Assembly: GCA_023249815.1 (NCBI GenBank)
Contig: JAHFBX010000019.1
Coordinates: 1-18,036, forward strand
Source: Candidatus Eiseniibacteriota bacterium
Lineage (GTDB): Bacteria; Eisenbacteria; RBG-16-71-46
Length of the DNA stretch: 18,036 nucleotides
Direction: 5' to 3'
In this document: piece by piece, positions 1-6,736 of the stretch
Position numbering within the stretch: position 1 is the first letter of the stretch
How the letters are laid out: each line of letters begins with the position of its first letter
The notes under the pieces: model-generated
The model's input: the letters and a program-made list of their open reading frames with translations, nothing else
The model's database searches: none
Told to the model about the DNA's origin: nothing
Position numbers and translations under genes: made by a program

Positions 1-223
1 AGCCCAGGACCGGCGGCCGGAACAGCTCCTCCTTCGCGAGGAAGTGCAGTTCGCGGATCGCCGCGGTGCCGACGAGCGGTGGGTCCCAGAACGAGATGTG
101 ATTCGAAGCCACGATGACGCCGCCCGTGGGCGGAACGTGCTCGCGACCGCGAACCTCCCAGCCGCTCAGGGCACCCACGAGTCCCCCGAGCAGGAAGCGG
201 GACGCACTATAGTGGAGACTCAC
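1..223 (-). CDS. plsC: 1-acyl-sn-glycerol-3-phosphate acyltransferase (PlsC family), 5' part only
   Basis: The first 74 residues of a PlsC-type acyltransferase are visible; the rest lies beyond the left edge. Translation from the GTG at 223 gives a hydrophobic start, then GWEVRGREHVPPTGGVIVASN and the catalytic HX4D motif NHISFWD (His42, Asp47), followed by PPLVGTAAIREL. This order (G-REN-like segment, IVASNH, HX4D) is standard for enzymes that acylate lysophosphatidate at sn-2 on the inner membrane during phospholipid synthesis. The start is a choice: the frame stays open upstream into the end of cmk, but GTG at 223 is the nearest start codon and gives a normal N-terminus. No strong Shine-Dalgarno is seen. 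The gene lies 52 bp downstream of cmk, and aroA-cmk-plsC is a plausible operon. Confidence 0.85.
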   Translation of the reverse strand, partial: MSLHYSASRFLLGGLVGALSGWEVRGREHVPPTGGVIVASNHISFWDPPLVGTAAIRELHFLAKEELFRPPVLG

Positions 224-275
224 GCGGAGTCCAAGCCGCCCCGCCGCGCACGACGCGGCCGCCCTGGGGCTCGGG

Positions 276-980
276 TCACGTTCCCGCCCGCTCGGGCACG
301 TCGCCGCCCTTCGGGAAACGAGGGTGGGCCCGCACCACGGCGAGCGCGGCCTCGACCTGGCGCGCCGGGTCCCACCCCGAGGTGTCGAGCACGGTCGCGT
401 CTGCCGCGGGCTTGAGTGGACTGTCCGCCCGAGAGCGATCGCGCTCGTCGCGCGCCCGCATGTCCGCGCGAACCTCCTCGAGCGTCACCGCCAGGCCCCG
501 GTCGGCGAGCTCGGCATGGCGCCGCCTCGCCCGGGTCTCGGGATCGGCGTCCAGGTAGAGCTTCACTTCCGCGTCCGGGAACACGACCGTGCCCAGGTCC
601 CGGCCTTCGCCCACCAAAGGCTCGCGCTCGCGCAGCGTGCGCTGCCACTCGACCAGCAGCCGGCGCACACCCGGGAACGCCGCGATGCGCGAAGCGCCTT
701 GGCTCACGTCGGGGGCACGGATGGCATCGGTCACGTCCGCGCCGTCCAGCAGAACGTGCGCCCGCGACGGATCGCCCGAGAACTCGATGCGCGTCTCGCG
801 CGCGAGCCGGGTCGCGGCCTGGTCGTCGGCGGCCGTCCAGAGTCGCAGCGCCTTCAGCGCCAGTGCGCGGTAGTAGGCACCGGTATCCAGATAGCGCCAG
901 CCCAGCTGCTGCGCGATGGCGCGAGCGGTCGTGCTCTTCCCCGCCGCGGAGGGCCCGTCGATGGTGACGACGAAGCTCAT
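276..980 (-). CDS. cmk: Cytidylate kinase
   Basis: A 234-residue CMP/dCMP kinase, which phosphorylates CMP with ATP in nucleotide salvage. The sequence begins MSFVVTIDGPSAAGKSTTAR, with the P-loop GPSAAGKST at residues 9-17. It continues with YLDTGAYYRA (about 30-39), the GEGRDLGTVVFPDA segment typical of Cmk, and the C-terminal RDERDRSRADSPLKPAADA segment that closes the active site. Length matches the family (about 220-235 residues). I chose the ATG at 980 because the protein then begins directly at the nucleotide-binding strand and because it overlaps the aroA stop as ATGA, implying translational coupling. A longer reading upstream would only add residues out of the aroA 3' end. Plain housekeeping gene with no odd residue. 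Confidence 0.96.
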   Translation of the reverse strand: MSFVVTIDGPSAAGKSTTARAIAQQLGWRYLDTGAYYRALALKALRLWTAADDQAATRLARETRIEFSGDPSRAHVLLDGADVTDAIRAPDVSQGASRIAAFPGVRRLLVEWQRTLREREPLVGEGRDLGTVVFPDAEVKLYLDADPETRARRRHAELADRGLAVTLEEVRADMRARDERDRSRADSPLKPAADATVLDTSGWDPARQVEAALAVVRAHPRFPKGGDVPERAGT

Positions 981-2344
981 GGGCCGCCCCTTCCCCGCGG
1001 TACGGAAACGACGCCGGCGCCGAGTGAGGCGAGCGTGTCGAAGTAGCCGGGGAACGACGTCGCGACGTGCGAGACGTCGTCGAGCCACACCGGCTCACGC
1101 GTGCGGCAGCCGATCGCCGCGAACGCCATGGCGATCCGGTGGTCGAGCTGCGTCTCGATCCGGCCGTGCCCGCGAGGCACGCCGCCCGTCACGGCGAGCC
1201 CGTCCGGCCGCTCGGCGCAGGTCACGCCGAGCACGCCGAGGCCGCGGGCGAGCGCCGAGAGGCGGTCGCTCTCCTTCACGCGCAGCTCCGCGGCACCCGA
1301 GAGCCGCGACGTCCCCGTCGCGGCCGAGGCCACCACGACCCACGCCGGCACCTCGTCCAGCATGCGCGGCACCCAATCCGCCGGGACGTCGAACGCGGCG
1401 AGCCGCTCGGGACCCTCCACCGTGACGTCGCCGACGGGTTCGCCCGATTCCTCGCGCGCTCGCTCCACGGTCACGTGGGCTCCCATCTCCCGAAGCACGT
1501 CCAGGAACGCGGTGCGCGTGGGGTTCAGGTTCACGTCGTGCGCCGTGACGCGCGAACCCGGTTCCGCGGCTGCCGCCGCGAACAGAAAGGCAGCCGAGGA
1601 CAGGTCGCCCGGGATGCGCACGTCGGCCGCGCGCAGCGTCGCGCCTCCGCTCACGCGCACCGTGCGGCCGCCGCCGTTCAGTTCCGAGCGCTCCACGGCG
1701 ACGCCGAACAGCGGCAGCAGCCGCTCCGTATGATCGCGCGCGGGGCCAGGCAGCGTCACGCTCGTCTCCCCGCTCGCCGCGAGTCCCGCGAGCAGCACGC
1801 ACGTCGCGACCTGGGCGCTGGCCATGGGGGCGTCGTAGTCGATCCCGCGCAGCGCGCCGCCCGTCACCGTGAGCGGCGGCGTGCAGCGCTCGCCCCGTCC
1901 CTCGACACGCGCCCCCATGCGTTCGAGCGGCTCGGCGATGCGCCGCATCGGCCGGTGCGACAGCGAGGCGTCACCCGTCAGCCGCGCCGTGAACGATCGC
2001 GACGCGCCCGCGGCCGGGAACGCCGCCACGACGCCGGCGAGCAACCGCATCGTGGTGCCCGAGTTGCCACACTTCAGATCCGCGTGGGGCGCGCGAAGCG
2101 TCCCGGCCGTGCCGTGGAGCTCCCAGCCCCCGGGTGTGCGCTTCCCCTGGGCTCCGAGCGCCTCCCCGCAGGTGGCGGATCGCGCGCAGTCCTCTCCCCG
2201 GTTCGCGCCGTGGACGCGCGTGACGCCGTCGGCAAGCAGGCCGAATACGAGCGCGCGATGCGTAATGGACTTGTCCCCGGGGGGCGTGAACGCTCCCGCG
2301 AGCGGTCGGCCCCGCTGCACCCCGAGCCCCGGGGTCGAGCCCAC
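977..2344 (-). CDS. aroA: 3-phosphoshikimate 1-carboxyvinyltransferase (EPSP synthase)
   Basis: This enzyme joins PEP and shikimate-3-phosphate in the shikimate pathway. Seen in the sequence: PGDKSITHRA near residue 22, GNSGTTMRLLAG near 93, RPMRRIAEPLERMGA, LNPTRTAFLDVLREMGA, DEVPAWVVVAS, RVKESDRL (355-362) and DHRIAMAFA (401-409). These are the substrate-binding motifs of the family, in order. The GNSGTTMRLL loop is closer to the Bacillus-type sequence than to the GNAGTAMRP of the enterobacterial enzyme, so it may differ in glyphosate response (inference). The start is uncertain: GTG at 2344, eight bases after the PilZ stop, gives 455 residues and a usual N-terminus, but no clear Shine-Dalgarno precedes it and another GTG lies 24 bases further in. 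The 3' end overlaps cmk by ATGA. Confidence 0.95.
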   Translation of the reverse strand: MGSTPGLGVQRGRPLAGAFTPPGDKSITHRALVFGLLADGVTRVHGANRGEDCARSATCGEALGAQGKRTPGGWELHGTAGTLRAPHADLKCGNSGTTMRLLAGVVAAFPAAGASRSFTARLTGDASLSHRPMRRIAEPLERMGARVEGRGERCTPPLTVTGGALRGIDYDAPMASAQVATCVLLAGLAASGETSVTLPGPARDHTERLLPLFGVAVERSELNGGGRTVRVSGGATLRAADVRIPGDLSSAAFLFAAAAAEPGSRVTAHDVNLNPTRTAFLDVLREMGAHVTVERAREESGEPVGDVTVEGPERLAAFDVPADWVPRMLDEVPAWVVVASAATGTSRLSGAAELRVKESDRLSALARGLGVLGVTCAERPDGLAVTGGVPRGHGRIETQLDHRIAMAFAAIGCRTREPVWLDDVSHVATSFPGYFDTLASLGAGVVSVPRGRGGP

Positions 2345-2352
2345 CGGGAGCG

Positions 2353-2952
2353 TCAGCGGCTGGCCCGCCCCGCGCGCCGGGCTGGGCGCGACCGCGAAGC
2401 ACTCGCACGCGTGGGCGACGCGCCGGGCCGGAGCGTGGCCCGCCCGGTGGCACGCGATGCCGGCTTCTTGGTCGCCGTCTGGGACGGGGTCGCGCGGCGC
2501 AGGGCAGGCTTTCGCCGCGCCGCCGGGGAAGGGCTCAGCGCTGCGCGCAAGGCCTGTAGGTTGCGCCACGTCACGAACTCCTCGATACGGCCGCGCTGTG
2601 CGGCTTCCAGTCCGGAGAACATGCACGCCAGTTCGTACGGCGTATCGGAGCGATCCCCGGCGCGCTGGTCGCAGCGCACGACGATGCCGTCGCACTTCAC
2701 GAGCTCCTGGGGCGAGCCGTCCCCGCCCGGCATGCGCGGCAGCACGATGGTGAGCTGCACTTTCGAGAGCGGCGCCAGGAAATGCGACGCGTGGCAATAC
2801 ACTCCGCTCGCCGAGAGGTTCTGGCTCTCGGTGACGATCTTCGCGGCGCCGGCCATGGCCCCCGCGTCGACGCGCATGGAGAGCCGGACGTCGGCTCGTT
2901 CACTGCCGCGACGCTCCCGGCCGCGGCGCGCGGTGGTCCTCTTCAGCGCCAT
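2353..2952 (-). CDS. PilZ-domain protein (probable c-di-GMP binding)
   Basis: A 199-residue protein with an N-terminal PilZ domain and a long basic tail. The c-di-GMP signature is present: RRGSER at 14-19 (RxxxR, Arg15/Arg19) and NLSASG at 45-50 (the [D/N]xSxxG motif), followed by VYCHASHFLAPLSKVQLTIVLP, the usual beta-barrel pattern. Residues about 135-199 are low-complexity Ala/Arg/Pro/Thr/Ser, probably disordered. The start ATG at 2952 has a clear AGGAGG six bases upstream and overlaps the end of the exoribonuclease gene by 10 bases. The stop is eight bases before aroA. The target process is not visible; position in a housekeeping operon suggests constitutive expression. The domain call is firm, the ligand likely, the function unknown. 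Confidence 0.85.
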   Translation of the reverse strand: MALKRTTARRGRERRGSERADVRLSMRVDAGAMAGAAKIVTESQNLSASGVYCHASHFLAPLSKVQLTIVLPRMPGGDGSPQELVKCDGIVVRCDQRAGDRSDTPYELACMFSGLEAAQRGRIEEFVTWRNLQALRAALSPSPAARRKPALRRATPSQTATKKPASRATGRATLRPGASPTRASASRSRPARRAGRASR

Positions 2953-4589
2953 CCTTGCCTCCTGTGTGTGCGACGTCCCTTGCGCGGCCCGTCGTCCTCC
3001 AGCACGAGATCGCTCTCGCGCGCGGGCACGTCCACCCGCGCGATGGTGACCACCACCGAATCGCCGAGCGTGAACCGGCGGCGCGATCGGCGCCCCACCA
3101 GACGCACGCCTGCGGCATCCAGATCGAACCGGTCGTCGAGCTGGTCGCCGACGGCCACGAATCCATCGACCGGCGGATCTTCCAGCTCCACGAAGAACCC
3201 CCGGGGTACGAGCCCCGAGATAGTACCCGAAGCGCGCTCCCCGAGTCTCGTGGCGAGGAGCCGCAGCCCCTTGACCTTCGTGGCTTCCCGCTCGGCGTCC
3301 GCGGCATCCTGTTCACGCGCGCTGCACTCCGCCGCGAGCCGGGCATTCTCGTGCGGGTCCCACGCCTGGTCGCGGACCTTCGTCACCCATTCGCGCACGC
3401 GCCGGTGATTGTGGAGGTCGGGATACCGCCGGATCGGCGACGTGAAATGCAGGTACTCGCGTGTCGCCAGTCCGAAGTGCCCGAGGTCGCGTTCAAAGTA
3501 GCGTGCGCGCGTGAGCGAGCGGAGTGCAAGCCTGTGGACTAGGCGTCGCGCCGGCGCGTCGAGCGGCGTCGCGAGCAGCGCCTGGAGCGCCTTGTGCGGC
3601 TCGCCCAGGTGCCCGAGCCGCGGCAGTCCGAGCACGCGCAGCATTTCGTCCAGCTCGGCGAGCTTCCGCCCGAGCGGCGGCTCGTGCACGCGCCATAGCA
3701 CGCCGCTGCCACGCACCGAGGCTGCCTCGCCCACGCAGCGATTCGCGAGGAGCATGAACTCCTCCACCAACTCGTGGCTCTCGAGATGCGGCCGCCGCAC
3801 GAGCGCAAGTGGCTCGCCCGAGGCGTCGAGCCGCGCACGGACCTCCGTGGATTCGAGCTGGAGCGCGCCCACGGCGACGCGCCGCGCACGCAGCGCGCGC
3901 GCGAGCCGCATGAGTTCCGAGACCGCGCCCCGCACGGGCACCGGCAGGTGCTCGTCACCGTCCAGCGAGCGCTGCACCTGCTCGTAGGTGAGTCGCGCGC
4001 GGCTCCTGATCGCGCTCGCGGCGAAGCGGTACTCGTGAAGCACGCCCTTGGCGTCGAGCACCGTGAACACGGAGAGCGTCAGGCGGTCGCGGCCCTCGCG
4101 GAGCGAGCACAGGTCCGAGGACAGCCGCTCGGGCAGCATGGGCACCACGCCGGCCGGCAGATAGCAGCTACTGCCGCGGAGCCGGGCCTCATCGTCCAGC
4201 GCGCTGCCGCGTCGGACGTAGGCCGAGACATCCGCGATGTGGATCGCCACCTCGAAACGCCCACCGGGAAGCGCGCGCACGGAGAGCGCATCGTCATGAT
4301 CGCGCGCGTCCTCCGGGTCGATCGTGACGACGAGGTCGTCCCGGCGATCTTCGCGCGCGTGCAGGTCGCGCGCGTGCGGCTCGTGGAGCGCCGCCGCTTC
4401 GGCCTCGACGGCCGGCGGGAAATGCGTTCGCAAGCGGAACTGCGACGCCACCGTGGCGTCGTCCCAGGCCGGACGGTCCTCGGCGCCAAGCACTTCGACG
4501 AGACGTGCCGGGCCCACCCACGGCACCTCGGCGATCACCCAGTCGCCGTCTTCAGGAGCCAGATGGCCCCGCCAAGACAGATCCCGCAC
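2943..4589 (-). CDS. rnr: RNase II/RNase R-family 3'-5' exoribonuclease; start uncertain
   Basis: An RNB-domain exoribonuclease. Residues 90-100 (IDPEDARDHDD) place Asp91, Asp97, Asp99 and Asp100 with the 6-2-1 spacing of the metal-binding aspartates in RNase II. Also seen: CSLREGRDRLTLSV (about 161-174), LVEEFMLLANR (about 274-284), HFTSPIRRYPDL (381-392), and a C-terminal S1 domain from about 450 to 530 with a basic end. The first start codon in frame is the GTG at 4589 (548 residues), short for RNase R because the N-terminal helix-turn-helix and cold-shock domains are missing. Translation upstream of it, to about 4690, still reads like family sequence (RRLIGRAQFARGRWSFDP) but has no ATG, GTG or TTG, so the true start may be non-canonical or the sequence may hold an error. 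Overlaps the PilZ gene. Confidence 0.9.
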   Translation of the reverse strand: MRDLSWRGHLAPEDGDWVIAEVPWVGPARLVEVLGAEDRPAWDDATVASQFRLRTHFPPAVEAEAAALHEPHARDLHAREDRRDDLVVTIDPEDARDHDDALSVRALPGGRFEVAIHIADVSAYVRRGSALDDEARLRGSSCYLPAGVVPMLPERLSSDLCSLREGRDRLTLSVFTVLDAKGVLHEYRFAASAIRSRARLTYEQVQRSLDGDEHLPVPVRGAVSELMRLARALRARRVAVGALQLESTEVRARLDASGEPLALVRRPHLESHELVEEFMLLANRCVGEAASVRGSGVLWRVHEPPLGRKLAELDEMLRVLGLPRLGHLGEPHKALQALLATPLDAPARRLVHRLALRSLTRARYFERDLGHFGLATREYLHFTSPIRRYPDLHNHRRVREWVTKVRDQAWDPHENARLAAECSAREQDAADAEREATKVKGLRLLATRLGERASGTISGLVPRGFFVELEDPPVDGFVAVGDQLDDRFDLDAAGVRLVGRRSRRRFTLGDSVVVTIARVDVPARESDLVLEDDGPRKGRRTHRRQGWR

Positions 4590-4689
4590 GCCCGGACCTC
4601 GGCGTGCGGGATCGAAGCTCCAGCGGCCGCGCGCGAACTGCGCGCGACCGATGAGACGGCGGGTGGAATCGGGGTCCCGAGCGGGACGA

Positions 4690-4785
4690 TCAGCGGACGC
4701 GCTTCTTATGACGGTTCTTCCGGAGGCGCTTCTTCCGCTTGTGCGTCGCGATCTTCTTCCGCTTCCGCTTCTTCCCCGAACCCAT
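4690..4785 (-). CDS. AURKAIP1/COX24-domain small basic protein (31 aa)
   Basis: A 31-residue protein, MGSGKKRKRKKIATH followed by KRKKRLRKNRHKKRVR: almost all Lys and Arg, with the THKRKKRLRKNRHK core of the bacterial AURKAIP1/COX24 (DUF1713) family. Members are tiny cationic proteins, and related proteins in some phyla are associated with the small ribosomal subunit; an RNA- or ribosome-bound role here is inference. The ATG at 4785 is preceded by AAAGGAG with good spacing. The gene lies 36 bp after HU and just before the exoribonuclease, which fits a nucleic-acid-handling operon. It is below the length most gene finders accept and is easily missed. Confidence 0.85.
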   Translation of the reverse strand: MGSGKKRKRKKIATHKRKKRLRKNRHKKRVR

Positions 4786-4821
4786 CCCCGCTCCTTTCGC
4801 GTGAGACTCGTGTGCGGCCGA

Positions 4822-5130
4822 TCAGCCGATCGAACCGCTCGTCGTGGCGGCCGGGGCCTCGAGGACCTGGGCCTTGAGTTCCTTGCTCGGCTTGAACACC
4901 GGCACCAGCTTCGCGGGCACCTGCACTTCGGTGCCGCTGCGCGGGTTACGCGCTCGGCGAGCGCGGCGCTCGCGGACCTTGAACGTTCCGAAGCCGCGGA
5001 TCTCCAAGTGCTTGCCCTCGCTGAGCGCGCGGCAGACGGCGTCGAGCATCCCGTCGATGATCACAGCCGTGTGATTCCTCGAGACCCCCGTGGTCGTGGC
5101 GATCTCCTCCACCAGGTCCGCCTTGGTCAT
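4822..5130 (-). CDS. hup: HU-family DNA-binding protein
   Basis: A 102-residue HU/IHF-family nucleoid protein that bends DNA as a dimer. The sequence MTKADLVEEIATTTGVSR is the usual helical N-terminus. EGKHLEIRGFGTFKVRERRARRARNPRSG contains the GFGTF turn and the beta-arm, with the conserved RNP segment at its tip that intercalates in DNA. The family core ends near residue 90 at KPSKELKAQV; about 12 extra residues (LEAPAATTSGSIG) form a small tail. The start ATG at 5130 is chosen because the family begins exactly there and GAGGGAGGA precedes it; the frame is open much further upstream but runs through the zinc-ribbon gene. HU rather than IHF is favoured by the generic single-copy setting. Confidence 0.95.
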   Translation of the reverse strand: MTKADLVEEIATTTGVSRNHTAVIIDGMLDAVCRALSEGKHLEIRGFGTFKVRERRARRARNPRSGTEVQVPAKLVPVFKPSKELKAQVLEAPAATTSGSIG

Positions 5131-5155
5131 CGTCCATCCTCCCTCAAGGTCGTCC

Positions 5156-5383
5156 TCATGACTGGTCCTCGGCCCTGCGGCACGCGCAATCGCCCGAGCC
5201 ACAAGGTCCTGGAGCGGAACGCGATGCCGCCGCGGGCGTCGCGACGACGGCGAACGTGCTGAGTCTGCGCTTGGCCCGCGAGCCGCCGCAGGCCGGACAT
5301 GCCGGAACGGGTGAGTCCCAGCGGTCTTGCAACGTCTCCCAGGTGTGGCGACAAGCCGGGCACGCGTATTCATAGAGCGGCAC
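5156..5383 (-). CDS. FmdB-type zinc-ribbon protein
   Basis: A 75-residue protein starting MPLYEYACPACRHTWE, the hallmark of the FmdB/CxxC_CxxC_SSSS zinc-ribbon family. Two CxxC knuckles are present: Cys8/Cys11 and Cys29/Cys32 (CPACGG), spaced normally for one bound zinc. The tail is Ala/Ser rich and ends with three more cysteines (GPCGSGDCACRR). Family members are often called putative regulatory proteins, but no biochemical role is established. The GTG at 5383 is the start because MPLYEY is the conserved beginning and GGGAGG lies eight bases upstream. It is the first gene after the microcompartment operon and has its own candidate promoter, so it probably leads the HU/COX24/RNase transcription unit. 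Confidence 0.85.
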   Translation of the reverse strand: MPLYEYACPACRHTWETLQDRWDSPVPACPACGGSRAKRRLSTFAVVATPAAASRSAPGPCGSGDCACRRAEDQS

Positions 5384-5412
5384 GACGGGCCTCCCAAGTC
5401 CAGGTGGGCGCG

Positions 5413-5441
5413 AACATAAGCGCCCAGGCGGTTTCGCTCAA
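5413..5441 (-). promoter_or_regulatory. Candidate sigma70-type promoter for the zinc-ribbon/HU/RNase operon
   Basis: On the minus strand TTGAGC (5441-5436) and TATGTT (5418-5413) are separated by 17 bp, matching TTGACA/TATAAT at four of six positions each. The -35 overlaps the stop codon of the EutN1 gene. A predicted transcript would begin near 5406, giving a leader of about 23 bases before the GTG at 5383. A 7-bp inverted repeat (TGGGCGC/GCGCCCA, 5405-5426) sits across the -10 and could be an operator or a weak terminator of the upstream operon. Motif reading only. Confidence 0.5.
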
Positions 5442-5755
5442 GGCCGCTCGTCCCCGCCCCGGCCGGCCCGATCGGCGCCGCTCGCCGGCGGACCGTCCAC
5501 GTGGTCCACGACACCGACCACGACGGTGCGGACGGGGCCGCGGGGCTGGCCCAGCACCTGTGCCGCCGCGTTCCCTTCATCGGCGACCAGCACCCGATCG
5601 CCCACGCCCGCGTCCACCGTGTCCACGGCGATCACCGGCGGCAACGCGGGCCGCCCCGGCGTGGGCTCGGGGGACACGAGCAGGAGTTTCCGCGCGGCCA
5701 GGTGCGGGTGCTTGATCGTGGCCACCACCTCGCCCGTCACGCGCGCGAGAAACAC
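5438..5755 (-). CDS. eutN: BMC vertex (pentamer) protein, EutN/CcmL family, copy 1
   Basis: A 105-residue EutN/CcmL/CsoS4-family protein. Such proteins form pentamers that cap the twelve vertices of a microcompartment shell. MFLARVTGEVVATIKHPHL is the first beta strand with the conserved K-H, followed by KLLLVSPEP, IAVDTVDAGVGDRVLVADEGNAA (the D-x-GAG-GD-V core) and VVGVVDHVDGP near the end. The C-terminus (GADRAGRGGDERP) is a charged extension past the usual fold. It starts with GTG at 5755, sharing one base with the stop of copy 2 (TAGTG), so translation is likely coupled. It is the last gene of the BMC operon. Family assignment is secure; which of the three paralogues caps which vertex cannot be told. 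Confidence 0.92.
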   Translation of the reverse strand: MFLARVTGEVVATIKHPHLAARKLLLVSPEPTPGRPALPPVIAVDTVDAGVGDRVLVADEGNAAAQVLGQPRGPVRTVVVGVVDHVDGPPASGADRAGRGGDERP

Positions 5756-6042
5756 TAGTCGACCGCTCCCGGCGGGCGCTCGGTCACATGGTCCACGATG
5801 CCGACGATCGCCGCGTCCGCCGGGTTCTCGGGATTCGCGAGCGCCACCGCCGCCTCCCGGCCGCGCACCACGAACACGCGCTGCCCAGGTGCCGCGGAGA
5901 CGAGGTCGATGGCCGCGAACGGCCGCCCGCCGGCGGCGTTCCCGGCCGGGTCCGTGGTCTCGAGCAACAGCAGCCGCTGCCCGCGCCACGACGGCACCTT
6001 TTCCGTGCACACCACCGTCCCCACGACGCGCGCGAACAGCAT
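5755..6042 (-). CDS. eutN: BMC vertex (pentamer) protein, EutN/CcmL family, copy 2
   Basis: A 95-residue EutN/CcmL pentamer protein, close to the usual length. Seen: MLFARVVGTVVCTEKVPSWRG, RLLLLETTD, AIDLVSAAPGQRVFVVRGREAA and IVGIVDHVTERPPG. The core has SAAPGQ where most members have GAGxGD, so the loop lining the pentamer pore differs from copies 1 and 3. The ATG at 6042 is formed by TGATG with the stop of the repeat-peptide ORF upstream. No strong Shine-Dalgarno is present, so initiation may depend on that coupling. The 3' end overlaps copy 1 as TAGTG. Confidence 0.92.
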   Translation of the reverse strand: MLFARVVGTVVCTEKVPSWRGQRLLLLETTDPAGNAAGGRPFAAIDLVSAAPGQRVFVVRGREAAVALANPENPADAAIVGIVDHVTERPPGAVD

Positions 6043-6183
6043 CAGCGAGCCTGGCCGAGCGGCATCAAGCGAGCCTGCCCGAGCGGCATCAAGCGAGCCT
6101 GCCCGAGCGGCATCAAGGGAGCCTGTTCGAGCGCTATCAAGCGAGCTTGCCCGAGCGCTATCAAGCGACCCTGTTCGGGCGCC
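6041..6183 (-). repeat. Six-unit 24-nt tandem repeat between BMC-T and EutN2
   Basis: Six adjacent units (6041-6063, 6064-6087, 6088-6111, 6112-6135, 6136-6159, 6160-6183). Five are 24 nt and the one nearest EutN2 is 23. On the plus strand two units are identical (ATCAAGCGAGCC then TGCCCGAGCGGC) and the others differ by one to about five bases. Because 24 is a multiple of three and no stop intervenes, the array encodes an 8-residue repeat on the minus strand. Divergence rises away from EutN2, which suggests the newest duplications are on that side. Confidence 0.97.
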
Positions 6184-6185
6184 AT
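6042..6185 (-). CDS. Possible 47-residue peptide of six 8-residue repeats
   Basis: An ORF exactly filling the gap between BMC-T and EutN2. It begins with the ATG in the TGATG formed with the BMC-T stop and ends with a TGA that forms TGATG with the EutN2 start. Its units are MAPEQGRL, IALGQARL, IALEQAPL, MPLGQARL, MPLGQARL and MPLGQAR. I know no protein family of this kind. The Leu/Ile spacing is weakly amphipathic, but the prolines in the later units argue against a stable helix. It may be a real peptide, or only a stretch kept open so that ribosomes pass from BMC-T to EutN2. Coding by reading frame alone; no Shine-Dalgarno of its own. Confidence 0.4.
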   Translation of the reverse strand: MAPEQGRLIALGQARLIALEQAPLMPLGQARLMPLGQARLMPLGQAR

Positions 6186-6736
6186 CACACGATCCGCGCC
6201 CGGAGCCGCGCGTCCATGCGTGGGATCACCACGGCGCGGGCCAGCAGGCCGCGGGCTCGCGCGTCGGCGCGTCCCTCGTCCACCGCCGCTTGCACGTCGG
6301 GAAGGCGGCCCGACAGCACGACCACGCCCTTGCCACCAATGCCATTCGCGAGTCGCAGATCGCGGAGCACGATGCGCGCAGCTTTGGCGGCCCGGTCGGC
6401 GGCCACGATCGCCGACGCCGCGGTGAGGGTCTCGAGCACGCCCACGGCGTCGTCGTCGCTGGGGTCCACGATGCCGCGCAGCGCGGGCAGCACGCCCTCG
6501 TGAAGCTGCGGGATCAGCAGCTGGTCCAGGAGCGTGTCGGCGGCCACCTCGACCCCTCGCCGGTGCGCGGCGCGCACGGGGGCGACGTCGCCGCCCACGA
6601 CGATCCAGTAGCGCCCGGGCGAGAGCACCGAGGCCTCCAGCACCTCCACCTCGGCCTCTTTCACCATGGCATCCGCCGTGACCAGACCCTGGGCGATGCT
6701 CGACGTTTCGACAGCGGCAACCGCGACCGGGTTCAT
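6185..6736 (-). CDS. pduT: Tandem BMC-domain shell protein (BMC-T, PduT-like)
   Basis: A 183-residue protein with two BMC domains, forming a trimeric pseudohexameric tile of the shell. Domain 1 (about 4-90): VAAVETSSIAQGLVTADAMV, SPGRYWIVVGGDVAPV, LIPQLHEGVLPAL. Domain 2 (about 96-178): DAVGVLETLTAASAIVAADRA, LANGIGGKGVVVLSG, VIPRMDARL. The order and wording closely follow Salmonella PduT, whose trimer holds a 4Fe-4S cluster. The loop that carries the cluster cysteine in PduT (ICPG) reads LSPG here (Ser39), and the second-domain GIGGKC reads GIGGKG; the protein has no cysteine at all. A cluster is therefore not expected, and the pore may pass a metabolite instead (inference). The start overlaps the aldehyde dehydrogenase stop as ATGA. 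Confidence 0.93.
   Translation of the reverse strand: MNPVAVAAVETSSIAQGLVTADAMVKEAEVEVLEASVLSPGRYWIVVGGDVAPVRAAHRRGVEVAADTLLDQLLIPQLHEGVLPALRGIVDPSDDDAVGVLETLTAASAIVAADRAAKAARIVLRDLRLANGIGGKGVVVLSGRLPDVQAAVDEGRADARARGLLARAVVIPRMDARLRARIV

Noticed and set aside
1067..3049. 660-codon plus-strand ORF opposite aroA and the PilZ gene
   Set aside because: Arg/Ala/His-rich sequence without motifs; it is the antisense shadow of well-supported genes. The same holds for the long plus-strand frames opposite the ATPases, permeases and binding protein.
4822..5580. HU with a 150-residue N-terminal extension
   Set aside because: The extra part is a shadow of the zinc-ribbon and EutN1 genes; the family start and a strong Shine-Dalgarno are at 5130.
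6041..6183. CRISPR-like array
   Set aside because: The 24-nt units are directly adjacent with no spacers, are coding in phase and have no cas genes nearby.
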